Below are positions 9,004-18,153 of a stretch of DNA of 64,000 nucleotides, one piece after another; the first letter of the stretch is position 1; the number at the start of each line of letters is the position of its first letter. The DNA lies in the NCBI RefSeq assembly GCF_000308295.2, contig NZ_HG326653.1:827212-891211 (forward strand). Reading direction: 5' to 3'. Under the pieces are notes generated by a model. That model worked only from the letters and a program-made list of their open reading frames with translations, did not search any database and was not told the DNA's origin. Position numbers and translations under genes: made by a program. The DNA comes from Afipia birgiae 34632. GTDB lineage: Bacteria; Pseudomonadota; Alphaproteobacteria; Rhizobiales; Xanthobacteraceae.

Positions 9004-10371
9004 ATGGGTAGTGGCGTCATCGACAATTTCCTCGGGGTTTTTACCCGCTATATCGACTCCGGCTTCGGGCTGCTGTCCGGCGAGGTCGCATTCGTGGCGA
9101 GCACGCTGATCGTCATTGACGTGACGCTGGCGGCCCTGTTCTGGAGCTGGGGCGCCGATGACGACATCATCGCGCGCCTCGTCAAGAAGACGCTGTTCGT
9201 CGGTGTCTTCGCCTATCTGATTTCTAACTGGAACAATCTCGCCAAGATTGTCTTCGATAGCTTCGCCGGTCTCGGCCTGAAGGCGAGCGGGACGGGGTTT
9301 TCCGCGGCGGACCTGATGCGTCCCGGCAAGGTCGCGCAGACCGGCCTCGACGCCGCCCGGCCGTTGCTCGAAGCAATCTCGCCCCTGATGGGCTGGATCT
9401 CGGTATTCGAGAACCTGATTCAGATCGTCTGCCTGCTCTTCGCCTGGGCGCTGGTGATCCTCGCCTTCTTCATTCTGGCGATCCAGCTCTTTATCACCCT
9501 CATCGAGTTCAAGCTCTCGACGCTCGCCGGCTTCGTGCTGATCCCCTTCGGCCTGTTCGGCAAGACCGCCTTCATGGCCGAGCGCGTCCTCGGCAATGTC
9601 ATCTCCTCCGGCATCAAGGTTCTCGTCCTTGCGGTCATCATCGGCATCGGTTCGACGCTGTTTTCGCAGTTCACGCAGAGCGCCAGCGCGCAGACGATGA
9701 CTGTCGATCAGGCCATGGCCATCGTGCTGGCCGCGCTGTCGTTGCTCGGTCTCGGCATCTTCGGTCCCGGCATCGCCAATGGTCTCGTCTCCGGCGGTCC
9801 GCAGCTTGGCGCGGGCGCCGCCGTAGGAACCGGCCTTGCTGTCGGGGGCGCGGCAGTGGCTGCCGCCGGAGCGGCGGGCCTGGCCGCGAAGGGAGGAGCA
9901 GCCGCCATCTCGGGCGGGACGGCTGCCGTTCGTGGTGGCGCCACGGCTGCCGGCGCTGCTTCGTCAGCCTACACCCTTGGTTCTCTCGGGCAGTCTGGCG
10001 CATCCGGCGTGGCTTCCGGTCTGGGTGGCGTCGCGCGCGCCGCCGGCTCTGCCGTCGCATCACCGCTACGCCGCGCCGCCGCCCGTGCCGGCGAGAGCGT
10101 CAAATCAAGCAACGCTGATGGCGCGAAAGCCGGTTTCGCCATGACAGGCGGCGCCTCGACCATGGGAACGGTCGAGGGCGCCCCTGCAGCCGATGCCTCA
10201 TCCGCCGAAAGCCAGGCAACGGTACGCGGCGGCGCGCCCGACTGGGCCAGGCGCATGAAGCGCCATCAGGCCGTGAGTCACGGCGTCAGCGCCGTCGCAC
10301 ATGCCGTCCGCTCCGGCGACAGTCACGGCTCCGGCTCCTCCGTCAACCTCTCCGAAAGCGATCGCTCATGA
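9004..10371 (+). CDS. trbL: TrbL, polytopic conjugation channel protein
   Basis: 455 residues, VirB6-like. There are several membrane segments between about residues 20 and 265 (including IVCLLFAWALVILAFF and the AIVLAALSLLGLGIFG stretch), then a low-complexity Ala/Gly/Ser-rich C-terminal tail (about 275-400), the usual TrbL architecture. The last bases overlap the trbF start (ATGA at 10368-10371). It is thought to line the inner-membrane part of the transfer channel. Confidence 0.92.
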   Translation: MGSGVIDNFLGVFTRYIDSGFGLLSGEVAFVASTLIVIDVTLAALFWSWGADDDIIARLVKKTLFVGVFAYLISNWNNLAKIVFDSFAGLGLKASGTGFSAADLMRPGKVAQTGLDAARPLLEAISPLMGWISVFENLIQIVCLLFAWALVILAFFILAIQLFITLIEFKLSTLAGFVLIPFGLFGKTAFMAERVLGNVISSGIKVLVLAVIIGIGSTLFSQFTQSASAQTMTVDQAMAIVLAALSLLGLGIFGPGIANGLVSGGPQLGAGAAVGTGLAVGGAAVAAAGAAGLAAKGGAAAISGGTAAVRGGATAAGAASSAYTLGSLGQSGASGVASGLGGVARAAGSAVASPLRRAAARAGESVKSSNADGAKAGFAMTGGASTMGTVEGAPAADASSAESQATVRGGAPDWARRMKRHQAVSHGVSAVAHAVRSGDSHGSGSSVNLSESDRS

Positions 10372-11057
10372 ACCCCTTCAGACGCCCCGCCACGCATTAC
10401 GGCAAAACACCGCAACCTGAGACGCCGTACCAGCGCGCTGCCCAAGTATGGGACGAACGCATCGGCTCGGCCCGCGTACAGGCGAAGAACTGGCGATACA
10501 TGGCCTTTGGATCGCTGATCCTGTCGGCCGGCTTCGCCGCCGCGCTTGTCTGGCAATCCGCGCGGGGGACCGTCGTGCCGTGGGTGGTGCAGGTTGACAA
10601 TCTCGGCCAAGCGCAAACCGTCGCCGCCGCTACGGCCGACTATCGCCCGACCGATCCGCAAGTGGCCTGGCATCTCGCCCGCTTCGTCGAACAGGTCAGG
10701 AGTATTCCAGCCGATCCGATCATCGTCCGGCAGAACTGGCTGCGCGCCTATGAATGGACAACCGATCGCGGCGCGGCCGCGCTCAACGATTATGCCCGCG
10801 CCAACGACCCGTTCGCCAAGGTCGGCAAGCAGCAGGTCGCGGTGGAAGTCTCCAGTGTCATCCGCGCTTCGGCGGATAGCTTCCGCGTCGCCTGGATTGA
10901 GCGTCGCTACGAGGACGGAAAACTCTCCGCGACCGAGCGCTGGACCGCGATCCTAACCATCGTGGTTCAACCGCCGCGCGACGCCGAACGGCTCAAGGCC
11001 AATCCGCTCGGCATCTACATCAACGCAATCTCATGGTCGCGGGAGATGAGCCAATGA
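10368..11057 (+). CDS. trbF: TrbF, VirB8-like scaffold protein
   Basis: 229 residues. A short cytoplasmic N-terminus with the typical NPFRRPATHYGKTP and TPYQRAAQVWDERIG, one membrane helix (about 42-62), then a periplasmic NTF2-like domain. VirB8/TrbF proteins nucleate the channel at the inner membrane. It overlaps both neighbours by 4 nt (trbL and trbG), so expression is translationally coupled. Confidence 0.92.
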   Translation: MNPFRRPATHYGKTPQPETPYQRAAQVWDERIGSARVQAKNWRYMAFGSLILSAGFAAALVWQSARGTVVPWVVQVDNLGQAQTVAAATADYRPTDPQVAWHLARFVEQVRSIPADPIIVRQNWLRAYEWTTDRGAAALNDYARANDPFAKVGKQQVAVEVSSVIRASADSFRVAWIERRYEDGKLSATERWTAILTIVVQPPRDAERLKANPLGIYINAISWSREMSQ

Positions 11058-12028
11058 CCGGGCCGACGATCCGCAAAGGCGGGATGCCGTCTTTCCGTAA
11101 ATCCACAATCGCGGCTTTGCTGCTTTCCGCAAGCGTGCTTGCGGGCTGCGCGAGCAAGCCGCCGGAGATTACTTACGATTCAAGCGTGCCGCCTTTGCCC
11201 TCTGTTCCGGCCGCCGTCACCAATGATCGGCCGAGGCCGCTGCATGTCCCACCGGCGTGGACGCCTGCACGCGGAGGGGTCGCCGCAGGCACGCCGACAG
11301 CCCGCGTCGAGAACGCCAACGCCGCCGCCCGCGTTCAGCCGCGCCGCGAAGGCTATTACAACGCCATCCAGATTTATCCGTGGTCGGATGGCGCGCTCTA
11401 CCAGGTCTATGCGGCGCCGGGGCAGATCACCGACATCGCGCTCGAACCCGGCGAAAGCCTGACCGGCGCAGGCCCGATCGCAGCGGGCGACACCGCGCGC
11501 TGGATCATCGGCGACACCGAGAGCGGCAGCGGCGCCACGCGGCGCGTCCATGTGCTGGTGAAACCCTCGCGCGCCGACATCACCACCAATCTCGTCGTCA
11601 CCACCGACCGGCGCACCTACATGCTCGAACTGCGCTCCGGCCAGAAGCCCTATATGCCCGCCGTCGCCTGGGCTTATCCGCAAGCTCCCGGCCAGCGGCA
11701 GGCCATGCCGGCGACGCCGGTCATCCCGGCCGCCGCTGCGCGCAACTATCGCTATGGCCTCACCGGCGACAATCCGCCGTGGCAGCCGGTCGCGGTCTAT
11801 GACGACGGCCGCCGCGTCTATGTCGAGTTTCCGCGAGGGATCGTCCAGGGCGAGATGCCGCCGATCTTCGTGATCGGCTCGGAGGGCGAGGCGCAGATCG
11901 CCAATACGCGCATCTATCAACACATCCTGATCGTCGACCGCCTGTTCGGCGCGGCTGAGCTACGCCTCGGCAGCGGCGACCGCCAGCAGACCGTCCGCAT
12001 CGTCCGGACCGACGGGAGGCCGTCATAA
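11054..12028 (+). CDS. trbG: TrbG, VirB9-like outer-membrane core lipoprotein
   Basis: 324 residues. The start is placed at 11054, inside an ATGA overlap with trbF. The N-terminus carries a lipobox (SASVLAGCASKP), so the mature protein is probably lipid-anchored. The C-terminal half has the VirB9 beta-rich features (YRYGLTGDNPPWQPVAVYDD, PPIFVIGSEGEAQ). It is a component of the outer-membrane core complex with TrbI. Its stop overlaps the trbI start by one base. Confidence 0.92.
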   Translation: MTGPTIRKGGMPSFRKSTIAALLLSASVLAGCASKPPEITYDSSVPPLPSVPAAVTNDRPRPLHVPPAWTPARGGVAAGTPTARVENANAAARVQPRREGYYNAIQIYPWSDGALYQVYAAPGQITDIALEPGESLTGAGPIAAGDTARWIIGDTESGSGATRRVHVLVKPSRADITTNLVVTTDRRTYMLELRSGQKPYMPAVAWAYPQAPGQRQAMPATPVIPAAAARNYRYGLTGDNPPWQPVAVYDDGRRVYVEFPRGIVQGEMPPIFVIGSEGEAQIANTRIYQHILIVDRLFGAAELRLGSGDRQQTVRIVRTDGRPS

Positions 12029-13179
12029 TGAGCGACAACTCAACCAATACCGCTGCCCCGATGCGTCTTCGTGCCGAGCCGCCGCGCGTCACCCGCCTGT
12101 CGCGCAAAGTGCTCGCCAGCGTCGCAGCGGTCGCGCTGGTCGGCATCGGTGGATCGCTGATCTACGCCCTCCAGACCCGCAATGCCGGCAAGGAGGGCGA
12201 GGAGCTGTATTCGACCGGCAACCGGCAGCCCGCCGACGGTCTCGCTGGCCTGCCGCGCGACTATACCGGCCCCGTTCTCGGGCCGCCGCTGCCGGGCGAT
12301 CTCGGACGGCCGATCCTCTCCGCACAGAATGCAGGCCAACCCGTCGTGCCGCCTGTCGTTCCGGCGCCCGGCGTCGACGAGGCCGAGCAACGCCGCCGCG
12401 CCGAGGAGGAAGCCGCCCGCACCAGCACCGTGTTTTTCCAGTCGCGGGCAGGTTCGCCGGCCGCAGCCGGAACACCGACGCCGGGCCTTGCCGGCTTCGA
12501 CATGGCGAGCCTGTCAGGGCTGCCCGGTCAGCAGACGGCGCAGGACAAACAGCTCGCATTCCTGAACGCGCCCGTCGATCGCCGCACGACTTCGTCGGAT
12601 CGCGTCATGGCGCCAGCCTCGCCCTTCGTACTCCAGGCCGGCGCCGTCATTCCGGCCGCGCTCATCACCGGCATCCGTTCCGATCTTCCCGGCCAGATCA
12701 CCGCGCAGGTCACGGAGAACATCTACGACAGCCCCACGGGACGCATTCTGCTCGTGCCGCAGGGGACACGGATCATCGGCCAGTATGACAACAATGTGCA
12801 GTTCGGCCAGCGCCGGGTGTTGCTCGTCTGGAATCGCCTCATCATGCCGAACGGTCGCTCCATCGTGCTGGAACGCCAGCCCGGCGCCGACACGCAAGGC
12901 TATGCCGGGCTTGAAGACGGCGTCGATTACCACTGGTGGGACCTCGCCAAGGCCGCCGGCCTTTCCACCTTGCTCGCGGTCGGCTCCGAACTCGCCATCA
13001 GCGACGAGAACCGATTGCTGCGCGCCATTCGTAGCGGCGGGCAGGACACCATCAATGATGCTGGCCAGCAGATCGTCCGCCGTCAGCTCAATGTCGCGCC
13101 GACGCTGACCATCCGGCCGGGATTCCCGGTCAGGATTGTCGTCACGCGAGATCTGGTACTCGAAGCATACAGGGGGTAG
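12028..13179 (+). CDS. trbI: TrbI, VirB10-like channel protein
   Basis: 383 residues: short cytoplasmic start, one membrane helix (about 28-50), a Pro-rich periplasmic linker, and the conserved VirB10 C-terminal domain (AGAVIPAALITGIRSDLPG through GQYDNNVQFGQRR and VWNRLIMPNGRSI). VirB10/TrbI spans both membranes and gates the channel. It is the last core gene of the operon; the DUF2274 gene starts 2 nt after it. Confidence 0.94.
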   Translation: MSDNSTNTAAPMRLRAEPPRVTRLSRKVLASVAAVALVGIGGSLIYALQTRNAGKEGEELYSTGNRQPADGLAGLPRDYTGPVLGPPLPGDLGRPILSAQNAGQPVVPPVVPAPGVDEAEQRRRAEEEAARTSTVFFQSRAGSPAAAGTPTPGLAGFDMASLSGLPGQQTAQDKQLAFLNAPVDRRTTSSDRVMAPASPFVLQAGAVIPAALITGIRSDLPGQITAQVTENIYDSPTGRILLVPQGTRIIGQYDNNVQFGQRRVLLVWNRLIMPNGRSIVLERQPGADTQGYAGLEDGVDYHWWDLAKAAGLSTLLAVGSELAISDENRLLRAIRSGGQDTINDAGQQIVRRQLNVAPTLTIRPGFPVRIVVTRDLVLEAYRG

Positions 13180-13181
13180 TC

Positions 13182-13409
13182 ATGACCAAGCTCAAACTCG
13201 GCCCCATCGCTGACGACAGGCCGGTGAAGATCGCGCTGGAGCTGCCGGCGACCTTGCATCGCGATCTCTTGGAATACGGCCGCCTCCTCGCCGATGGCGG
13301 CGCGCCAGTCGAGCCGGCCAAGCTCATCGTGCCGATGCTGGAGCGCTTCATCGCCACAGATCGCGGGTTCGCCAAGGGGAGGCGCGTCTCTCGTTCCGAA
13401 AAGGTTTGA
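13182..13409 (+). CDS. DUF2274 protein at the end of the trb operon
   Basis: 75 residues beginning MTKLKLGPIADDRPVKIALE, the typical start of DUF2274, a small family found directly after trbI in many alphaproteobacterial ICEs. The helical pattern with LPATLHRDLLEYGRLLAD recalls ribbon-helix-helix proteins, but function is unknown. It lies 2 nt after trbI and is surely in the same transcript. Confidence 0.85.
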   Translation: MTKLKLGPIADDRPVKIALELPATLHRDLLEYGRLLADGGAPVEPAKLIVPMLERFIATDRGFAKGRRVSRSEKV

Positions 13410-13471
13410 TCTGTATCGGGGGACGGAATTCTCGCCCTTGATCGTTCACGCGTATCGCCATTGGAACGGGC

Positions 13472-14416
13472 TTATGTCCGCATCTTTGAGGCCATCGAAC
13501 GCGCGAGGTTCAAAAGTTTGTCGGCGGCGGGGTTGTTGTTCCTCGCCGACCACACAGCACTGAAGGGCAGGACTTCATTGCGGATCGGCCGATACCTGAT
13601 CCCCGGCATCTGCATCGCGATCGTCGCCTCGCTGGTCAGCGTCAAGCCGCGCTCGAGCGAAACAAAAGCCAGTAGGCTGTCCCGACCGACGAATTGCGGA
13701 TTGATCTCCGGATGCCGGCCGAGGTCCGCTAGATGCTGGACCAGATAGTCGCGGATCTCCTCGCCGGGCGCGGTGTCACTGACGATGAACTTTTCGCTAG
13801 TCAAGTTCTCCCATTCCAGCTCCTCGTGCCGACAGAGATGATGTCCATCAGGCAGCACGACAAACACGCGCTCGGTCCAGAGCTGTTCGGTCTCGCATTC
13901 CGGCCAATCGACGGTTCCGGTGATGAACGCCAAGTCGAGCCGAAGCTGTCGAATGGCCGCGATATGTTCGGAAGGATTGCCGTCGATCAGTTCGACATGG
14001 ACCCCGGGATGTTCTTTCGCGAAAGCATCCAGAAGTTCACGCAGAAAGCCGGAGGCGATCGAGGAGAAAATGCCGGTCCTGATCCGTCCTTCTCGCCCGT
14101 ACGCGACGACGGCGGCATCTCCAGCGCCCTCCTGAACGTGACGAAGCGCGCGTTTCGCCCGCGGCAAAAAACGCTCGCCGGCGTCGGTGAGCTGAACGCC
14201 CCAACTGCATCGCTTGAAAACGGCGACGCCGAGATGGCCCTCGAGATCGCGAATGCGGCGGCTGATCGCCGATTCCTGAATGCGAAGTGCAACGCTGGCC
14301 TTGCGGAAGCTGCCATGCTCGACCGCCGCCACGAAATAGCGCAGATGCCGTAGCTCGATCGCGGCGATCTGTTTGCAGTTAGCGCAGAACGGCTTGTTGG
14401 GTTTGTGCGTCAGCAT
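13472..14416 (-). CDS. LysR-family transcriptional regulator
   Basis: 314 residues using the ATG at 14416 (MLTHKPNKPF); the frame is open upstream but the extra 67 residues have no family character. The N-terminal winged helix-turn-helix (about 22-82: LRHLRYFVAAVEHGSFRKAS, QESAISRRIRDLE) is followed by a substrate-binding domain of normal length. It is convergent to the trb operon with a 62-nt gap. A LysR gene in this place recurs in related ICEs, so it may control transfer; the ligand is unknown. The short N-terminal CANC pair is unusual for LysR proteins. Confidence 0.88.
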   Translation of the reverse strand: MLTHKPNKPFCANCKQIAAIELRHLRYFVAAVEHGSFRKASVALRIQESAISRRIRDLEGHLGVAVFKRCSWGVQLTDAGERFLPRAKRALRHVQEGAGDAAVVAYGREGRIRTGIFSSIASGFLRELLDAFAKEHPGVHVELIDGNPSEHIAAIRQLRLDLAFITGTVDWPECETEQLWTERVFVVLPDGHHLCRHEELEWENLTSEKFIVSDTAPGEEIRDYLVQHLADLGRHPEINPQFVGRDSLLAFVSLERGLTLTSEATIAMQMPGIRYRPIRNEVLPFSAVWSARNNNPAADKLLNLARSMASKMRT

Positions 14417-14534
14417 GGGGCAGCCCCCCACGCTGTTTCGAGCGGGGTTTCCGGCCGGTGCCTTGCGGTCGCTCGCCGATACCGGGGCGAGACGTAACGT
14501 AACCGCGTTGAATGGTCCGCTCGGCTGGCCAACC

Positions 14535-15193
14535 TCAACACGACAGCCCCCCCGCGCCGTCAAGCGCAGTGGCGAAACCTTGCGGCGAGCTCGAGAACGG
14601 CGCAGCGGCCCTACCATCGGCGACAGCCTTTACCTTCAACGCTGTGCCGGAGCGGAGCACAACTGTCGTGGGCGCGTCGAAGGCGACGATGATGAGGCAT
14701 CTATCCGGCACGCAGGTCCTGAAGCGCGGGGCCTGCATCGCGGGCTTGTCGTCAATCTGAAGGGACACGCCTGAATCAAGCGCGAGCCCGAATGGCATGA
14801 TCAGCGTGCCTGAAACCGTATTGCCGTTCGGCGCGTTCAATTCGATCGCCAGCACACGCTGGCCTCCTGACGTGCCTGAACTTGCGATAGCGAGCAGCGC
14901 TTGGCCGTCCCATCCTGAACGCAGGCGACGCGCCAATCCCGGTAGGTCTCGCTGAGTGAGGATGCACCGCCGGGAAGGCCGGAGGCGGTCCTGCCAGCGT
15001 TTGCGCCGGCCGGTTGTGCCGACTGTGCGAGCTCGAAGCGCTGCGGCGCGGGACCGTCATAGCGCTCGATGATCGAAGCTGCCTGGCTCGGCGCAGAGAT
15101 CGTAACGCCGGGCGTAATACAGATCGTTATGCCGGCTGCTATTGCGAGCATTGCGAATGAGACGCCTCCAAAGAACCGAAATTGCCCGCTCAT
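14535..15193 (-). pseudogene. Frameshifted invasion-associated locus B (IalB) family gene
   Basis: Two overlapping minus-strand frames together make one IalB-like protein. The first (from 15193) gives a signal segment and SSLSETYRDWRVACVQDG followed by CSLSQVQARQ, then runs out of frame at a stop near 14837. The second frame carries on with GGQRVLAIELNAPNGNTV, QIDDKPAMQAPRFRTC and ALKVKAVADG to 14535. The switch falls at about 14860-14875. IalB proteins are small secreted proteins of uncertain role. One indel would explain the break; a sequencing error cannot be excluded. Confidence 0.8.
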
Positions 15194-15361
15194 CGTCCGA
15201 GTGTCTTTCGTTCATCGGTTGAAACAGTGGTGCCAATTGCCGGCCTAATTTGCGGCCCTCGGCCAGCGCGTTGCCATCTGTGGCGTGTCGCCGCGACGAC
15301 AGGAACGCCCGAAGCCGGTCCCGGCAGCAGTCTCCAGGCCATGCATCGGTGTGGAACGCTC

Positions 15362-15562
15362 CTAGACAGAAAGCCGGTAACCATGCTCTCCGAAGTGTCT
15401 GATGCGGTCAGTCATGTAGAGCCAAACGTCGTAGCCGCTGCGACGCACCAGTTCGCAAAACACGTAGTCCCCTCCAACGGCCCCTTCCGTGTCATAATTG
15501 AAATGAAAGAAATTATAGGCCGCTCCCATGTTGTGGGCCTTGTAGCGATCATTCAGCGTTTC
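15362..15562 (-). pseudogene. Remnant of a glycosyltransferase-like gene (C-terminal end only)
   Basis: About 66 codons ending at a stop at 15362 encode a protein-like segment with YNFFHFNYDTEGAVGGDY, FCELVRRSGYDVW and RIRHFGEHGYR. This resembles the C-terminal end of hexosyltransferase-like proteins, where (E/G)DYxFC...RxGxxVW recurs. No start or N-terminal domain is found; upstream the frame runs into the 3' end of the Cj0069-family gene in a different frame. I read it as a leftover from an insertion or deletion. Family assignment is tentative. Confidence 0.4.
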
Positions 15563-16590
15563 GATTGCAGTCGTTCGGCAACCCGGCGCGCGATCTCCGT
15601 CGGCGCCTCGTCGGGAATCGGAAACACCGAGCTGACATTGATTTCCCCCAGCACGTAGCTGTCGGTCCCGTCGGCGTTTGATGGACCCAGCATGAAGTCC
15701 GCATCCCATATTATTGGGAGGTCGCGTGGCGGGATGCCCAGCAAGGAGGTCAACTGCGGGGTCCACTCGTCTTCCATCAGCCGGCGCAGACGCTGGAAGC
15801 GCGGATCGGCATTGGAGGTGTAGAGTCGCGGTCCGGCCTCAGCGCGTGCCGCAGGCGCCTCGACCAGCGCCCTGACCTTCTGATGGCCAAAGCCGGCGCA
15901 GCGGTTGCCCGCCATATAGCAGCGCACCACACCTTCAGTCAGGCGCGGCTGGAACTGCTGATCGATCACGCAACCGTCTTCGAAATACGCGACGCAACGC
16001 TCTAGAAAGCGATCCAGCTCCAGCTCCTCCGCCGCATTCTTGGTGGCATCGAGCACACGTACCATCGGCTGGTTTCGTGAACTTGCCAGCGTCTCGACCT
16101 TCCAAACGCCCTGGCCGCCATTGCCGCGGTTGCGCTTAATCACACGCGGGCCGGCGGCAAGCCGCGCCGGCAATTCTGCGCGCATCTCCTCGGCCGTTCG
16201 ATAGAGGGCCGTGTTGCAGCCCCAACTCATGGTGCGGGTGCGATAGAGCACGTCTTTTGTGCCCATCTTGAGAATTACATCGGGATGGGCGCTCACCCAT
16301 ACCCCGCTCGTCGCGATCTCGCGGAGCAGCGCGTCGAGTTTCGCGCGGTTGCGCCCCTCATGGATCGGGTTGACCCAGACCAACACACCATCAAACGCAG
16401 CAAGTTGTGCGCGCACGGCGTCCAGAACGTCATCTTCGTAGACCACCGGTTTCGCATCGATACCGACTTCGCCGAGCGCCGCGAAGACAGCCTTGAACCG
16501 GCTCGTCTCCGGCGTGGCAGTGCAGCGTGCCGCTTCATCGTCCCGCCATAGAATGGCGATGCGGCCAAGGCGAGCGGTGGACTGAGACAT
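15553..16590 (-). CDS. Cj0069-family protein (ATP-grasp-like)
   Basis: 345 residues from the ATG at 16590 (MSQSTARLGRIAILWRDD). The middle and C-terminal parts have ATP-grasp features: VIKRNRGNGGQGVWKV (phosphate/adenine-binding region), DADFMLGP and YVLGEINVSSVFPIPD, the last resembling the metal-binding acidic/Asn pair of ATP-grasp ligases. The N-terminal half has a Rossmann-like VLVWVNPIHEGRNR segment. The family is annotated by similarity to Campylobacter Cj0069 and its substrate is unknown. It is 131 nt downstream of chrA on the same strand, so co-transcription with the chromate operon is possible. Confidence 0.75.
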   Translation of the reverse strand: MSQSTARLGRIAILWRDDEAARCTATPETSRFKAVFAALGEVGIDAKPVVYEDDVLDAVRAQLAAFDGVLVWVNPIHEGRNRAKLDALLREIATSGVWVSAHPDVILKMGTKDVLYRTRTMSWGCNTALYRTAEEMRAELPARLAAGPRVIKRNRGNGGQGVWKVETLASSRNQPMVRVLDATKNAAEELELDRFLERCVAYFEDGCVIDQQFQPRLTEGVVRCYMAGNRCAGFGHQKVRALVEAPAARAEAGPRLYTSNADPRFQRLRRLMEDEWTPQLTSLLGIPPRDLPIIWDADFMLGPSNADGTDSYVLGEINVSSVFPIPDEAPTEIARRVAERLQSKR

Positions 16591-16721
16591 GGCAATCGGC
16601 CCTCGAAATACATGCAGCACCTCTCGGCGGAGAGGCCACGAAACGACACGTCGAGCGTATGGCCATGAACGCGAGGCCGCTGCTCAGCTCCCCGCTACGA
16701 CCCCGATCCCGGCCGCTCCGA

Positions 16722-18137
16722 TCAGACACCCCCAGCGAAAAGCCCATAAAGAATTCCGGCGACCGAGCAGCTACCCAACACCGTCAGCATGCCGATTTTG
16801 AAGCGGAACACCGCGATGATCGCGCCAGCCGTCAGGATAAGTGAGGGAATGTTCACCGAACTCAGGACGGGCAGATCGACCGTCGCGCCAAAGCCGCGAA
16901 CCTCATGGACCTGCGAAAACAGCACATGCAACGCGAACCAGACCGAAAGATTGAGGATCACGCCGACGACGGCGGCGGTAATCGCCGAGAGTGCCGCCGA
17001 CAGCGCCTTATTGTTGCGCATGTTCTCCATGAACGGCGCGCCGAGGAGAATCCACAAAAAGCAGGGAACGAAGGTCACCCAGGTTGTCAGCAACCCGCCC
17101 AGCGTGCCGGCGAGCAGAGGGTTCAACGCCCCCGGTGAGCGGTAGGCGCCCAGGAAGCCGACGAACTGCGTCACCATGATCAACGGGCCGGGAGTCGTTT
17201 CAGCGAGGCCGAGACCGTCCAGCATCTCGCCCGGCTTCAGCCAGCCATAGTGCTCGACCCCTTGTTGCGCGACATAGGACAGGACCGCATAGGCGCCGCC
17301 GAAGGTGACCATGGCCAGTTTGGAAAAGAAGATGGAAATGTCGGTGAAGACGTCTCCTGACCCGAGAAATACAAGTAGCGCAAGGACAGGCCCGCCCCAG
17401 ACCAGCGCTCCGACCATCGCGACCTTGAGCGACCACGAAAGCGGAGGACGGGCATGTTCTGGAACCCCTTCGCCGAGCACGCTGTCGATGTCCGCGACCT
17501 CCTTGCCACTAAATTTGCCGTGGCTGCCGCCGGCAAGAAACGCCTTCCATCCAGCTCGCCCGCCGATATAGCCGATCAGGCCCGCCCCAAAGACCACGAG
17601 CGGGAACGGCGCCTGAAACACAGTCAGAGCAAGGAAGGCGACCGCCGCCATGCCGATCAGGACGTTGTTCTTGAGCGAGCGCCGGCCAATGCGAATAACG
17701 GCTTCGAGTACGATCGCCAGCACCGCGGCTTTCAGTCCGAAGAAGAGAGCCTGGACGGCGCCAACATTGCCGAAAATGACATAGATCCAGCTCAGCGCCA
17801 TGATGGCCAGTGCGCCGGGAAGCACAAACAGGATTCCGGCGACGAGGCCCCCCTTGGTCTTATGCAGGAGCCAACCGATGTAGATCGCGAGCTGTTGCGC
17901 CTCCGGTCCCGGCAAAAGCGTGCAGTAGTTCAACGCATGCAGAAAGCGCGTATCGCCGATCCAGCGTTTCTCCTCGACGATGATCCGGTGCATCACGGCG
18001 ATCTGCCCGGCAGGGCCACCGAAGCTGAGGGCAGCGACACGCGCCCAGACGCGCATGGCTTCACCAAACGAAATGCCATGAGCAGGCACATCGGAATTCT
18101 GGATTGTCGACTTATCGATCGCTTCTATTTGGCTCAT
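16722..18137 (-). CDS. chrA: ChrA, chromate efflux transporter (long-chain CHR family)
   Basis: 471 residues from the ATG at 18137, preceded by AGGAAG; the frame is open a little further upstream inside chrB but without a better start. There are two homologous CHR halves: ALSFGGPAGQIAVMHRIIV in the first and FGGAYAVLSYVAQQGVEHY in the second, plus multiple hydrophobic helices. ChrA exports chromate across the inner membrane. The gene begins 16 nt after chrB on the same strand, so both are one operon read leftward. Confidence 0.95.
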   Translation of the reverse strand: MSQIEAIDKSTIQNSDVPAHGISFGEAMRVWARVAALSFGGPAGQIAVMHRIIVEEKRWIGDTRFLHALNYCTLLPGPEAQQLAIYIGWLLHKTKGGLVAGILFVLPGALAIMALSWIYVIFGNVGAVQALFFGLKAAVLAIVLEAVIRIGRRSLKNNVLIGMAAVAFLALTVFQAPFPLVVFGAGLIGYIGGRAGWKAFLAGGSHGKFSGKEVADIDSVLGEGVPEHARPPLSWSLKVAMVGALVWGGPVLALLVFLGSGDVFTDISIFFSKLAMVTFGGAYAVLSYVAQQGVEHYGWLKPGEMLDGLGLAETTPGPLIMVTQFVGFLGAYRSPGALNPLLAGTLGGLLTTWVTFVPCFLWILLGAPFMENMRNNKALSAALSAITAAVVGVILNLSVWFALHVLFSQVHEVRGFGATVDLPVLSSVNIPSLILTAGAIIAVFRFKIGMLTVLGSCSVAGILYGLFAGGV

Positions 18138-18153
18138 GGTCACTTCCTGTCGG

